A model generated the notes under the pieces. That model saw nothing but the letters and a program-made list of their open reading frames with translations, made no database searches and was not told the origin of the DNA. DNA of 37,107 bases from NCBI GenBank assembly GCA_019747875.1, contig JAIEQI010000169.1, positions 1 to 37,107 on the forward strand. Reading direction: 5' to 3'. Below, piece after piece: positions 17,290 to 25,018 of this stretch; positions within the stretch are counted from its first letter, which is position 1, and every line of letters starts with the position of its first letter. This DNA is from Candidatus Obscuribacterales bacterium. GTDB taxonomy: Bacteria > Cyanobacteriota > Vampirovibrionia > Obscuribacterales > Obscuribacteraceae. Position numbers and translations under genes: made by a program.

Positions 17290-17373
17290 TGCCGAAGGTG
17301 GGACTTGAACCCACAAGGGCTTACGCCCACTACGCCCTGAACATAGCGTGTTTGCCAATTTCACCACTTCGGC
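17290..17373 (-). tRNA. tRNA-Leu (anticodon CAG)
   Basis: An 84-base class II tRNA. The acceptor arm pairs GCCGAAG with CTTCGGC. The anticodon stem CTATG/CGTAG closes the loop TTCAGGG, giving anticodon CAG. A variable arm (GTGGGCGTAAGCCCTT region) and the T-arm GTGGGTTCAAGTCCCAC follow. The discriminator is A, and CCA is not encoded. It lies directly upstream of infC in the same orientation. Confidence 0.95.
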
Positions 17374-17667
17374 GCGTTTGCTAAGTTTACACCACGGTGT
17401 GACGCCAGATCCACTGGTCCCGTTCCCTTTGCAAGTTCAATATGAGAGAAAATACCGTTAGTTCTGGGTTGTGAAGATGCAGGCGGACAAAAGTTTATGT
17501 TCACTGATAGACTGAAAAAACATGGAATGAGAGTTGTTCGTGAAAGCAATCGTTCCTTACCTGTTCTGCTTCTATTGGTGCTGTCTAATCCGGGTGGGTA
17601 GGAGACTGTAGAACAATTACTAATAGACCTAAATTAAGAGCCATTGACCGGATAATGAGATTTGCCA

Positions 17668-20082
17668 ATGTTTAAAGTTGCTGTTGTCGGCTCGCTGCTT
17701 TTGTTGTTTGCTTCGTTGTCCCCTGCCTTTGCCTACGAATTTCCGGGAAAGGGTGACCGGCAGTCTTGGCTGCAAGCCTGCGAACTGAGCAATCAAGCAG
17801 GGCAGTTATTTCAGATGGGACATTTTGCTGACGCTTTCAAAGGATTTGAAACCTCGATTCAGCTGTATGCATTTGATGCGGTTCTTTTTTACAATGCCGG
17901 AGTCGCGCATCAGACCTTTGCTTACCTACCGGCAAATGCCGCAACAAAGAATGCTGAATTACAATCAGCAGAAAAGTATTTTCTTGAAGCATTGAAGCTG
18001 AAATCTGATGAAGTGCAGATTCTTGCCCACCTTGCAAACGTCCAGGCGGAACTTGGAAAGAACCAAGAAAGCTTGACGAACCTGCAAAAGATTCTCACTC
18101 TTGCAAATGCAACTGATATGGATAAATCTAACGCGATGCAGGCAATCTCCGGTGTTAAACAAAAGCTTGCAATGCAAAGTCCGGTAGCTATTTCGAACAC
18201 CAATACTGCACAAAGCTCATCAGCGACTTCACCGCAAACACAGGTTACGACTTCTTCCCCTTTGCCTTCTTCGAGTTCATCAAATTGGAAAACTTACAAG
18301 AGTGACAATTCAGGTCTTAGCTTGAAATACCCAGATGGATGGAACGTTTCCGTCGATCAAAAATCAGGTGAGATCACATTGGTAAATGCGGATGGATCTA
18401 AGATTTCTATTTTGCCTTTTTTCGTGACCAAGAAAATTACTGCTGCCGAAGCTCCCGGCTTCTTTAGCGGATTCACAAAAGTCTTGGAGCCGAAGGAAAC
18501 CTGGAGTCCGCCTGAAGTGATCGGAGCAAATGCGCTACGAAGCATGTTTGCAAATGACAAGGAAGAAGCTGTAGCAGCACTCTTGCTGAACCCAGTTGCT
18601 AGTGGGACTTCGGGTACTATTTGTGTGGTTCGGGCTCCGAAAGGGAAATTGCAGAGTCTGTCGGATCGTATTGTTAGCCAGATAATGGGAAGTATGCAGA
18701 TTGCGAAGTCTTCTGCTGCACAAGCGAATATTTCCGGGACTACCAATTCTGAGCAGAATTCCTTGCAAGAGTTAGAAGCCGGCAAGATGCCGGCGCTCCC
18801 GGGATCGAACAGAGCGAACAAATCCAATTCTGAGCAGAATTCCTTGCAAGAGTTAGAAGCCGGCAAGATGCCGGCGCTCCCGGGGGCGAACAGCTCGGAA
18901 CAACAACAATCGCAGCGTCAAGAACCTGAGCTGCCTGAGCCGTCTCAACAATCTGAACCGCTGCCTGCTGATGCCACCGCAGCCAGTGCGAAGGACGAAG
19001 AGGATCTGCCTACATCGGAAGCCGGATTAAATGAGGGAAGTGGATTGCCCGGGTTGGGGAACAGTGCTCCGCTGCCAAATCCGGGAGAGGCTATGGGCGC
19101 ACCCTCCGGCCTTGCTCCGACTGCCTTCAATGGCTGGACAACATTTCGCGATCCGGACCAGAACTCATTCACTGTTGAAGTACCCACCGGTTGGAAAGTT
19201 GAAGGAGGGATGGTTCGCCCAGTTGCAATTGATGCACGCCCCTGGGTTAAGGCCACTTCGCCTGATGGGCTGATTACGGCATTCATTGGTGACGGAAAAA
19301 TACCTCCTTTCACAATGCCTACTGCAACCCTATCGAGTCTGGGCTTTTGGGAAGGGCGCAAATACAATGGATCGGAGATTCGCCGCTATATTCCCGCAAG
19401 ACGCTTTGCGGAACTCTATGCGCTCAAATACATGAAGCCTTATTTCAAGAACATTCAGGTCGTTGAACAACATGATCATCCAGACGTTGCTCGCGATGTG
19501 AATGGCACCGTGGGCGCCACCAGATCTGAAGCTGCTTCAATTAAGCTACACGCGATGTACGGTAACTTACCTGCCGTTTCCTATTATCTTGCAGTAACAA
19601 AGGCCACCGTGATGAACGGTACGGGGATGTGGTGGGTAACTAAGGTTGCCGGATCTGTTGGTCCGGCGGATCGCGAAGCTGCTGTACTCGGTGTGATATT
19701 GCACATGCTTCAAACGTTCCAAATAAACCCAGAGTGGGGCGGGCAGGCTGTCGCAACTGCTGGTCAAGTCTCGCGCAACTACCGAGCTGCCGCTCAACGT
19801 CAATCAGATGCGATCATGAATAACTACTGGTCGCAGCAAGCCGCAAACGATCGTTTGCATCAAGCTTACTGGAACAGACAGGCTGTCCAAGATCGAGCAG
19901 CAAACAACTTCTCAGATGCTATCCGTGGCGTTGAAAATGTGCAAGATCCCAACACTGGAACTAAGTATCAAGTCGAATATGGTCCCCGCTATCACTGGAT
20001 CGACAACCTCGGCAATTACACCAACACCGAGAATAGTTCGCCAGGTCCGGAGTGGCGCCAGTTATTAAGCGTGCCTAGATGA
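17668..20082 (+). CDS. Exported TPR protein with two PsbP/DcrB-like domains
   Basis: An 804-residue protein with an N-terminal signal peptide (MFKVAVVGSLLLLFASLSPAFA). TPR-like helices follow (about 30-170; for example HFADAFKGFETSIQLY and AEKYFLEALKLKSDEV), then a Ser/Thr linker. A beta-rich domain at about 205-350 opens with TYKSDNSGLSLKYPDGWNV and resembles PsbP/DUF1795 folds. A related second domain begins near 490 (TFRDPDQNSFTVEVPTGWKV). The C-terminus is Gln/Asn-rich (690-750) and ends in an aromatic segment (YQVEYGPRYHWID). Between the two domains, a 27-residue unit containing LQELEAGKMPALPG is tandemly duplicated; it is a translated palindromic repeat. Function is unknown; the layout suggests a periplasmic or surface protein. 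The ATG at 17668 is preferred over a TTG two codons earlier. Confidence 0.85.
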   Translation: MFKVAVVGSLLLLFASLSPAFAYEFPGKGDRQSWLQACELSNQAGQLFQMGHFADAFKGFETSIQLYAFDAVLFYNAGVAHQTFAYLPANAATKNAELQSAEKYFLEALKLKSDEVQILAHLANVQAELGKNQESLTNLQKILTLANATDMDKSNAMQAISGVKQKLAMQSPVAISNTNTAQSSSATSPQTQVTTSSPLPSSSSSNWKTYKSDNSGLSLKYPDGWNVSVDQKSGEITLVNADGSKISILPFFVTKKITAAEAPGFFSGFTKVLEPKETWSPPEVIGANALRSMFANDKEEAVAALLLNPVASGTSGTICVVRAPKGKLQSLSDRIVSQIMGSMQIAKSSAAQANISGTTNSEQNSLQELEAGKMPALPGSNRANKSNSEQNSLQELEAGKMPALPGANSSEQQQSQRQEPELPEPSQQSEPLPADATAASAKDEEDLPTSEAGLNEGSGLPGLGNSAPLPNPGEAMGAPSGLAPTAFNGWTTFRDPDQNSFTVEVPTGWKVEGGMVRPVAIDARPWVKATSPDGLITAFIGDGKIPPFTMPTATLSSLGFWEGRKYNGSEIRRYIPARRFAELYALKYMKPYFKNIQVVEQHDHPDVARDVNGTVGATRSEAASIKLHAMYGNLPAVSYYLAVTKATVMNGTGMWWVTKVAGSVGPADREAAVLGVILHMLQTFQINPEWGGQAVATAGQVSRNYRAAAQRQSDAIMNNYWSQQAANDRLHQAYWNRQAVQDRAANNFSDAIRGVENVQDPNTGTKYQVEYGPRYHWIDNLGNYTNTENSSPGPEWRQLLSVPR
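18745..18893 (+). repeat. In-frame 81-bp tandem duplication carrying two palindromic elements
   Basis: Two copies start at 18745 and 18826 (period 81 bp, 27 codons). The first 59 bases of each are identical. Each contains TTGCAAGAG, the palindrome GCCGGCAAGATGCCGGC, then GCTCCCGGG and a GAACAG tail. Both are translated as EAGKMPALPG within the exported TPR protein. Confidence 0.95.
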
Positions 20083-20116
20083 GATCAGCGCATCCATTTT
20101 GCGTTTGTAGCGATTC

Positions 20117-20143
20117 TTGTTCTCTGTAAAAACTAGATATAAT
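20117..20143 (+). promoter_or_regulatory. Probable sigma-70 promoter for the Uma2 gene
   Basis: A perfect -10 box TATAAT lies at 20138-20143. Possible -35 boxes are TTCTTG at 20114 (18-bp spacer) or TTGTTC at 20117 (15-bp spacer). The start codon is 45 bases downstream. Confidence 0.5.
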
Positions 20144-20187
20144 GATTTAAGTCTGTTTCCTCGATGTAACAAGTTAGGGAGAAACAA

Positions 20188-20799
20188 ATGTCCGAACCTA
20201 CAAGATCGCAGCGTCTAAGTGTTCAAGAGTATTTGGACATGGAAATGGCTTCGCCGATTAGGCACGAATACGTTAACGGACAAGTTTTTGCAATGTCGGG
20301 GGCTTCAAAATCTCATAACCGTATATGCCTCAACCTTAGTGGACTTATTGAAGAGCATTTAGATGGCACATCTTGCAGCGTCTATGTTGTTGATCTAAAA
20401 CTGCGAATTGAAAAAGCTGATTGCTTTTACTATCCCGATCTTATGGTCACCTGTGAGCCGTTCGATGCCGACCAGTATGTTATTACCGAGCCGGTCTTGA
20501 TTATAGAAGTACTCTCTCCTTCTACAAGACAAACTGACTTACGTGAAAAACTGGCAGCCTATAAATCGATCCATACCGTGAAACAGTACGTGATCATTTA
20601 TCAGGACCGAATGAGAATTGAGTTGCACCAAAGAGTAAATCAGGAGCAATGGGATGCGATCATTCTTCATCGACTAGCAAATCTTGAGTTAACCTGCTGC
20701 CCCGGTAAATCACTAAATATCCCCGTGGAGCGCATATATAAAGGACTCGATCTTCCCCCTGTTGTACGCGAAGAGGAAGGCGAGTACGAGATTGTTTAG
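20188..20799 (+). CDS. Uma2-family endonuclease (DUF820)
   Basis: A 203-residue PD-(D/E)XK-fold protein of a family greatly expanded in cyanobacteria. The N-terminus RLSVQEYLDMEMASPIRHEYVNG contains the family glutamates. The putative catalytic core is Asp84 in FYYPDLMVTC, Glu107 in VLIIEVLSPST and Lys121 in REKLAAYKSI. Biological role and target are unknown; some members are linked to mobile DNA. The ATG is preceded by GGGAGAAACAA, and a TATAAT promoter lies upstream, so it is probably a single-gene unit. It converges with rpsR. Confidence 0.92.
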   Translation: MSEPTRSQRLSVQEYLDMEMASPIRHEYVNGQVFAMSGASKSHNRICLNLSGLIEEHLDGTSCSVYVVDLKLRIEKADCFYYPDLMVTCEPFDADQYVITEPVLIIEVLSPSTRQTDLREKLAAYKSIHTVKQYVIIYQDRMRIELHQRVNQEQWDAIILHRLANLELTCCPGKSLNIPVERIYKGLDLPPVVREEEGEYEIV

Positions 20800-20807
20800 T
20801 GTTTCAA

Positions 20808-20841
20808 AAAAAGAAAGAGCGGAGACTTCTCTCCGCTCTTT
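20808..20841 (-). terminator. Rho-independent terminator of the rpsF-ssb-rpsR operon
   Basis: A perfect 11-bp stem (AAAGAGCGGAG and CTCCGCTCTTT, loop ACTTCT) is followed on the minus strand by a T-rich tract. It starts 7 bases after the rpsR stop and may also serve the convergent Uma2 gene. Confidence 0.9.
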
Positions 20842-20847
20842 GGTGAT

Positions 20848-21081
20848 TTATTCGTAGCCGTTTGCGATCAGGCAGATTTCTCGGGAGCGTTTCACTGCTA
20901 GTGTGATTTGCTTTTGATGTTCCGAACAATTTCCGGTGATTCGTCGTCCAAGAATTTTGCCGTTTTCGCTCAAGAACTTGCGTAAGCGCATTGTGTCTTT
21001 GTAGTCGATTTCAAAAATCTTGTCTTGGCAAAGTTTGCATGATTTTTGACGGGTGGCTCCGTAGGATTCTCTTCTGGGCAT
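20848..21081 (-). CDS. rpsR: 30S ribosomal protein S18
   Basis: 77 residues, typical for S18. The segment CKLCQDKIFEIDYKDTMRLRKFLS, then GKILGRRITGNCSEHQKQITLAVKRSREICLI, is diagnostic. S18 pairs with S6 in the platform of the small subunit. It is the last gene of rpsF-ssb-rpsR, with a 198-base gap after ssb that is wider than usual and shows no gene. Confidence 0.97.
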   Translation of the reverse strand: MPRRESYGATRQKSCKLCQDKIFEIDYKDTMRLRKFLSENGKILGRRITGNCSEHQKQITLAVKRSREICLIANGYE

Positions 21082-21279
21082 TTCTGTTTACCTAATATAT
21101 GACGTGTGAATTTATTACGAGGTTTGATTGCTCGAGCACTCAGGGAATAGGTGCGCTGCCAGTACTGCGGCTCCAACGCCTAAGCATTGGACCTTTTGAG
21201 CGACTCAACGCTCGCTTCTCAGTTACTGGATGGGGCAATCTTCCTTGCACCAATAGATCAGTCAGTCGTAGATTCCTGT

Positions 21280-21747
21280 TTAGAACGGGATCTCGTCTTC
21301 GCTTGCAAATATTGCATCGAGATCGTCTGGCGCAGCTTCAGTTGGCTTGCTTGGCTTGGCCGCTGCTCTGACAACAGATCTACCGGCTTCGGCTGGCACT
21401 GACGCGGAGCCGCCGCCGTTAACGATTTGAGTCAGATTTTCAACTGTGCTTGCTTCGATTTCGACGTCCCGACGGCGTTGGCCTTCGGAATTTGTGTAGG
21501 AATTCAATTGCAAACGTCCATCAACGGCTACCAGGTCGCCCTTCTTAACGTCTTGAGCCAGTCTCTCAGCGAGATCGCGCCAGGCGATAACTTTGACGGG
21601 ATGGCTTTCAACAGTCCCATCCTGACGAGGATTGGACTCAACGGCGATTGTGAAATCGGTGACAGCAACGTTTGTATTCGGGGTGAACCGCTTTTCAGGC
21701 GGACGAATTACTCTTCCGGACACAACTATTTTGCTCAAGCTGCTCAT
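21280..21747 (-). CDS. ssb: Single-stranded DNA-binding protein
   Basis: 155 residues. The OB-fold occupies residues 1-110 (KIVVSGRVIRPPEKRFTPN, VKVIAWRDLAERLAQDVKKG, LVAVDGRLQLNSYTNSEG). A disordered linker follows, and the acidic tip ends in DEIPF, the site that recruits replication and repair partners. It lies between rpsF (21-base gap) and rpsR, the classic arrangement. Confidence 0.96.
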   Translation of the reverse strand: MSSLSKIVVSGRVIRPPEKRFTPNTNVAVTDFTIAVESNPRQDGTVESHPVKVIAWRDLAERLAQDVKKGDLVAVDGRLQLNSYTNSEGQRRRDVEIEASTVENLTQIVNGGGSASVPAEAGRSVVRAAAKPSKPTEAAPDDLDAIFASEDEIPF

Positions 21748-21768
21748 CTATTTTCCCCCGGATATTGA

Positions 21769-22089
21769 TTACAGGCTGACTTGGAGGGCTTCTTCTTCCA
21801 GAGTCACGGTAATCGAACGAATGATATCTTCGTTCAACTGAATCATGCGCTTGAAGGCGACGATTGCTTCGGGCTTCACTTCGTAGCGAAGAACCACAAA
21901 GAATCCGTCACGAAGCTTCTTCACTTCGTAAGAAAGTCTTTTACGACCTTTCTTTTCGGTATTCAGGATGCTTCCGCCTTGAGCCTTGATGAATTCTTCT
22001 ACAGTATTCACGCAGCGGTCGACGGATTCATCGTCCAAAGTCGGACGGACGATGAAAACTGTTTCGTATTTTCTTGCTTTTTCTGACAC
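21769..22089 (-). CDS. rpsF: 30S ribosomal protein S6
   Basis: 106 residues with RKYETVFIVRPTLDDESVD, KKGRKRLSYEVKKLRDGFFVVLRYE and IIRSITVTLEEEA, all typical of S6. The start is the GTG at 22089, because GGGGGAG lies about five bases upstream and it gives a normal S6 N-terminus. An ATG at 22158 in the same frame would add 23 residues encoded by the structured leader and is rejected. It is the first gene of rpsF-ssb-rpsR. Confidence 0.96.
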   Translation of the reverse strand: MSEKARKYETVFIVRPTLDDESVDRCVNTVEEFIKAQGGSILNTEKKGRKRLSYEVKKLRDGFFVVLRYEVKPEAIVAFKRMIQLNEDIIRSITVTLEEEALQVSL

Positions 22090-22106
22090 GATAACTCCCC
22101 CATGGG

Positions 22107-22133
22107 CTTTGCGGCCTGCTTTGCAGGCAAGGG
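22107..22133 (-). promoter_or_regulatory. Candidate S6:S18-binding leader motif
   Basis: On the minus strand, a hairpin CCTGC-AAA-GCAGG is followed by an unpaired CCG, all enclosed by CTTG pairing with CAAAG. A bulged CCG next to a short hairpin in the rpsF leader is the known signature of the S6:S18 autoregulatory motif. It ends about 18 bases before the GTG start and just upstream of the ribosome site. Confidence 0.6.
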
Positions 22134-22304
22134 ACAAACAATAAAAGCTGCTTTTCATGCAGCCAGGATGAGGATCTTACCACGTTCGTAATCCTCACAT
22201 AGCGCTACCTTAGAATTTTCGATAGACTCCGTTTCAGAATAGCGAAGCCTGGAAAAGCGGTGTAGGCATGCCCAGAAGCTAAGTCGACGGAGCGATGAGA
22301 AAAG

Positions 22305-23345
22305 ATGAGGCGACTCTCAAAAACAAGCGTTGTAAACCTGGCTATTGCCGCTGTATATGCCGTGTCTATGCAGTGTGTTTCGGAGGCCCGTAGCCAATGG
22401 GAGATCCAAAAGCAACAGCCACCTCAAGCTCCAGGTTCGATGATGAGTTCACAACAAGCCGCGGCTCAAATAGCGGGCCTGACTGGGGCGACGATTCCGG
22501 GACAGCCGACCACTTTGCCTGGCCAAGCTCCTATGCTTCCGGGTCAACCGACAAACATGGCGGGTGGAGCTCCGATGGTCCCTGGCATGGCGCCAATGGT
22601 TCCGGGGCAAATCGGTAACAACTTCTGGAAAGGGCAGATGCCGACGATGACGAATCGGGTCCAGCCTGGTGTCGTTCTCACCGGAATTCTCGAACACACG
22701 ATTTCATCCGGGAAAAGCTTGCCCGGTGACACTTTTGCGATAAAACTGGAAGACGGTTTTGTTCAAAATGGTATGCAAGTCATCCCGCAGCATAGCAAGA
22801 TTGTGGGAGCGGTAACGGCCGTGACTCCAGCTAAGAAGCTCAGAGCCGGTATGCCTGGTCAGATGCAGGTTTCTATTCAATCGCTAGTATTACCGGACGG
22901 AACCCACCTTCCTTTTAGTGGATTTATTGACAGCAATCCTGCCCACGCGTTTAAGAAGGGACCGAAGAAAAGAAATCTTGGCTTCGATATTGCTGACACC
23001 GGCAAACACTTCAATAGTATGTTTGGCGCGTTCACAGATGGTATCGGCGTCACTCATGCACGCCGCCATCGAGGAAATGAGTTCATTCTCGAAGAGGGCG
23101 AAGCTATCCCTGTTCGACTGAATCGAGGGCTGACAGTGCCTGAGTCGGTTGTTCAGCCCGTACAGATTGCAACGCCTGGATTTCAGGGATACGTTCCACC
23201 TACAGGCTCTATGCCTCCCATGCCACCACGCACAGCAAATGGTGCTGCACCGTCAGCGGTGCCAGGCTTGATTGGCGACGACGTGTTTGCCCAACCGGTA
23301 GGACCAACACCGAAATCGCTTAGCGATATGCCGGAACCGTTCTAA
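22305..23345 (+). CDS. Exported Pro/Gly/Met-rich protein with a TrbI/VirB10-like core
   Basis: The protein has 346 residues. A signal peptide covers about residues 1-28 (MRRLSKTSVVNLAIAAVYAVSMQCVSEA). Residues 40-105 form a low-complexity region with repeated PGQ/PGM units (for example TTLPGQAPMLPGQPT, GAPMVPGMAPMVPGQ). The core at about 120-210 (GVVLTGILEHTISSGKSLPG, MQVIPQHSKIVGAVTAV, SIQSLVLPDGTHLPFSG) resembles the beta-barrel segment of TrbI/VirB10-like proteins, where a stable lumen strand pattern PxGSxxxG recurs; this is a weak similarity. No conjugation genes are nearby. The C-terminus is again Pro-rich. The ATG follows GATGAGAAAAG. Confidence 0.82.
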   Translation: MRRLSKTSVVNLAIAAVYAVSMQCVSEARSQWEIQKQQPPQAPGSMMSSQQAAAQIAGLTGATIPGQPTTLPGQAPMLPGQPTNMAGGAPMVPGMAPMVPGQIGNNFWKGQMPTMTNRVQPGVVLTGILEHTISSGKSLPGDTFAIKLEDGFVQNGMQVIPQHSKIVGAVTAVTPAKKLRAGMPGQMQVSIQSLVLPDGTHLPFSGFIDSNPAHAFKKGPKKRNLGFDIADTGKHFNSMFGAFTDGIGVTHARRHRGNEFILEEGEAIPVRLNRGLTVPESVVQPVQIATPGFQGYVPPTGSMPPMPPRTANGAAPSAVPGLIGDDVFAQPVGPTPKSLSDMPEPF

Positions 23346-23384
23346 ATAAGCCTTTAGGCAGACTTCTGCTAAGTTACATCCTTG

Positions 23385-23432
23385 GAAATGCGCGCCAGAA
23401 CCTATTGTTCAAACATTGAACAGGCGCATTTC
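23385..23432. terminator. Nested hairpin between convergent genes
   Basis: The outer arms GAAATGCGC (23385-23393) and GCGCATTTC (23424-23432) enclose an inner hairpin TGTTCAA-ACA-TTGAACA (23406-23422). It sits between the stop codons of two convergent genes. There is no T-tract, so termination is plausible but not certain. Confidence 0.5.
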
Positions 23433-23449
23433 AGTATTAGCAGTCTCGC

Positions 23450-24571
23450 TTAGTTCTCGTGGCGAGGAGAATCACCCTGTTTGTATTCAGAGAGATGCTT
23501 CCAGCCTTGATGAAGAATCAACTGATAGGCGTAGATTTGCTCGAGGAAACGTCGCTCTGCTTCCGGCAAATCAGGACGTTCCAGGCGACGCTTCAAGTTA
23601 GAGGTAATCTGACGAGTTTCCTCGATTGCTTTTCTGTAGTTGCGAACTTGAGTTGGTCTTTGATAAACCGACGGAGTTGTTCCCACCGGCGCAAAGTTTA
23701 GCTGTTCGCGAACGGAGATCTTGCGTGGCTGTTGTTCGATTGGAGCACGGGCCATAACTACCGGCGTTGGTGCTTCCATCTCTGGTGCGGCAGCTTGCAT
23801 CTGAGCTGCTTGTTGAGCTTGTTGATTCTTGCTCAATACTTGCTGTGCAAGAGGATTTTGAATGACGTTCTTATGTTTGTCACCGCCGCGTCTGCGCTCT
23901 TTGCGTTTGATTCGATAACAATCCAAGCAATCTCTGAGTCTCGGGTTCATATGTTCGAAGACTTTATTGCAAGTTTGGCAGGTCAGCGAATACTTAGATT
24001 TCCCGTCAGCTGTGGGGATGGCGACTGGACCTTCGTCTTTACGAGCTGCATCAGCCTTTTTGGCTTCTGCATCTTCATCTTCCTCGTCTTCTGACTCTTC
24101 TTCGCCTTCTTCCTCTTCTTCAGCCTCAGTATCTTCTTCCTCTTCCTCTTCTTCCTCTTCTTCTACGACCGCAGCCGCTTTCTTGCTGACAGTCTTTTTG
24201 GCTTTGGAAACAGGCGTTGGTTCGGCTGGTGCTCTGCGCATGGCTTTGCGAGCTGGTTCAGGCTTTTCTTTTTCCTTTTCCTTCTCTTTTTCTTTAGCCG
24301 CTGGTTTGGCTTTCTCGCTGCTGCCACCTTTGGCTCGCGATTCTTCGAGAATTTCCAAAACTTTCGGATTTGTAAGCCCGTCTTCTTTGTGCTTACGAAT
24401 CAGGGCAAGCTCATCCATTGCTTGCTTCGGAAGAACTTTGATACCGTTCTCGTCGGCTGTTGTTTCAATGTTGAACTCTGTTAGGTATCTACGGATCGTG
24501 ACGGAAGTGACGCCAAGTTCTTTGGCAGCCTGGGCTATCTTGGTGCCCTCACCCTTGTTCTTTTGTCGCAT
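23450..24571 (-). CDS. MerR-like HTH protein with acidic region and zinc ribbon
   Basis: A 373-residue protein of unusual build. Residues 1-80 look like a MerR-type helix-turn-helix (KIAQAAKELGVTSVTIRRYL, then KVLPKQAMDELALIRKHKED). Residues 80-135 are Lys/Glu/Pro/Ala-rich with KE repeats. Residues 136-170 are almost entirely Glu and Asp. A zinc-ribbon motif follows at 198-218 (Cys198-x2-Cys201 and Cys215-x2-Cys218), then a basic patch KRKERRRGG. A Gln/Ala/Pro region and a charged C-terminal helix (about 310-365) end the protein. It probably binds nucleic acid and may act as a regulator; target unknown. The ATG at 24571 is preferred; the preceding TTG is also in frame. Confidence 0.85.
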   Translation of the reverse strand: MRQKNKGEGTKIAQAAKELGVTSVTIRRYLTEFNIETTADENGIKVLPKQAMDELALIRKHKEDGLTNPKVLEILEESRAKGGSSEKAKPAAKEKEKEKEKEKPEPARKAMRRAPAEPTPVSKAKKTVSKKAAAVVEEEEEEEEEEDTEAEEEEEGEEESEDEEDEDAEAKKADAARKDEGPVAIPTADGKSKYSLTCQTCNKVFEHMNPRLRDCLDCYRIKRKERRRGGDKHKNVIQNPLAQQVLSKNQQAQQAAQMQAAAPEMEAPTPVVMARAPIEQQPRKISVREQLNFAPVGTTPSVYQRPTQVRNYRKAIEETRQITSNLKRRLERPDLPEAERRFLEQIYAYQLILHQGWKHLSEYKQGDSPRHEN

Positions 24572-25018
24572 CAAACTTACTCGCTATGATGGTTGTCTTG
24601 TTGGTGTCCATCTGGGACGAGCGGGAGGGCAACTGCTCTCTCCTGGCTCTGTGCTCACATACATGGACTTGTGCCGGCCGGTATACACCCAGCCCTCTCC
24701 ATAAAGGTACCCTATAAGGGGTTGCGCTGAGACTTCTTTCAAGATTAATTATGAATCAGTTCTTGAAAGCCGTTAAATTCGGTCATCTTTAGCTACACAA
24801 TTTGCTTCTGATTTTCTACGTCAGAGTGGGTCTTTCGGATTTTGCTGAAGCAACGTTGCTTGACTACCTGAGTCCCATAAATCTGAGCTGGCTAGGGTTT
24901 ATATACCGCTAGGGTTTGTATACCATCACTTGGCTTGTAATGGCCGGGTTCAATCACTTGTCCTCATTGCCCCAGAGGTTTTTGATTGAATGCTCAGCAT
25001 CGCTTTGGGTTCTGCTAG
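24572..25018. other. 447-base gene-free region with a palindrome and tandem 17-mers
   Basis: No gene is visible. AAGCAACGTTGCTT at 24848-24861 is a perfect 14-bp palindrome. Two adjacent 17-bp units, GCTAGGGTTTATATACC and GCTAGGGTTTGTATACC, occupy 24891-24924 and differ at one base. These look like protein-binding sites. They lie between the recombinase 3' end and the MerR-like gene start. Confidence 0.6.

Noticed and set aside
17174..17314. Upstream extension of infC into the tRNA gene
   Set aside because: The frame is open but overlaps tRNA-Leu beyond 17290. A shorter TTG start at 17254 remains possible but has poor ribosome-site spacing.
22090..22158. Longer S6 starting at an ATG at 22158
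   Set aside because: The added residues are encoded by the structured leader, and the GTG at 22089 has a strong ribosome site and the normal S6 length.
22305..23345. Conjugation (type IV secretion) locus
   Set aside because: Only a weak TrbI/VirB10-like stretch in one exported protein; no ATPase, relaxase or other transfer genes are nearby.
23967..24704. Forward 245-residue frame rich in serine
   Set aside because: It is the antisense of the Glu/Lys-rich MerR-like gene; the poly-Ser comes from GAA/GAG codons read backwards.
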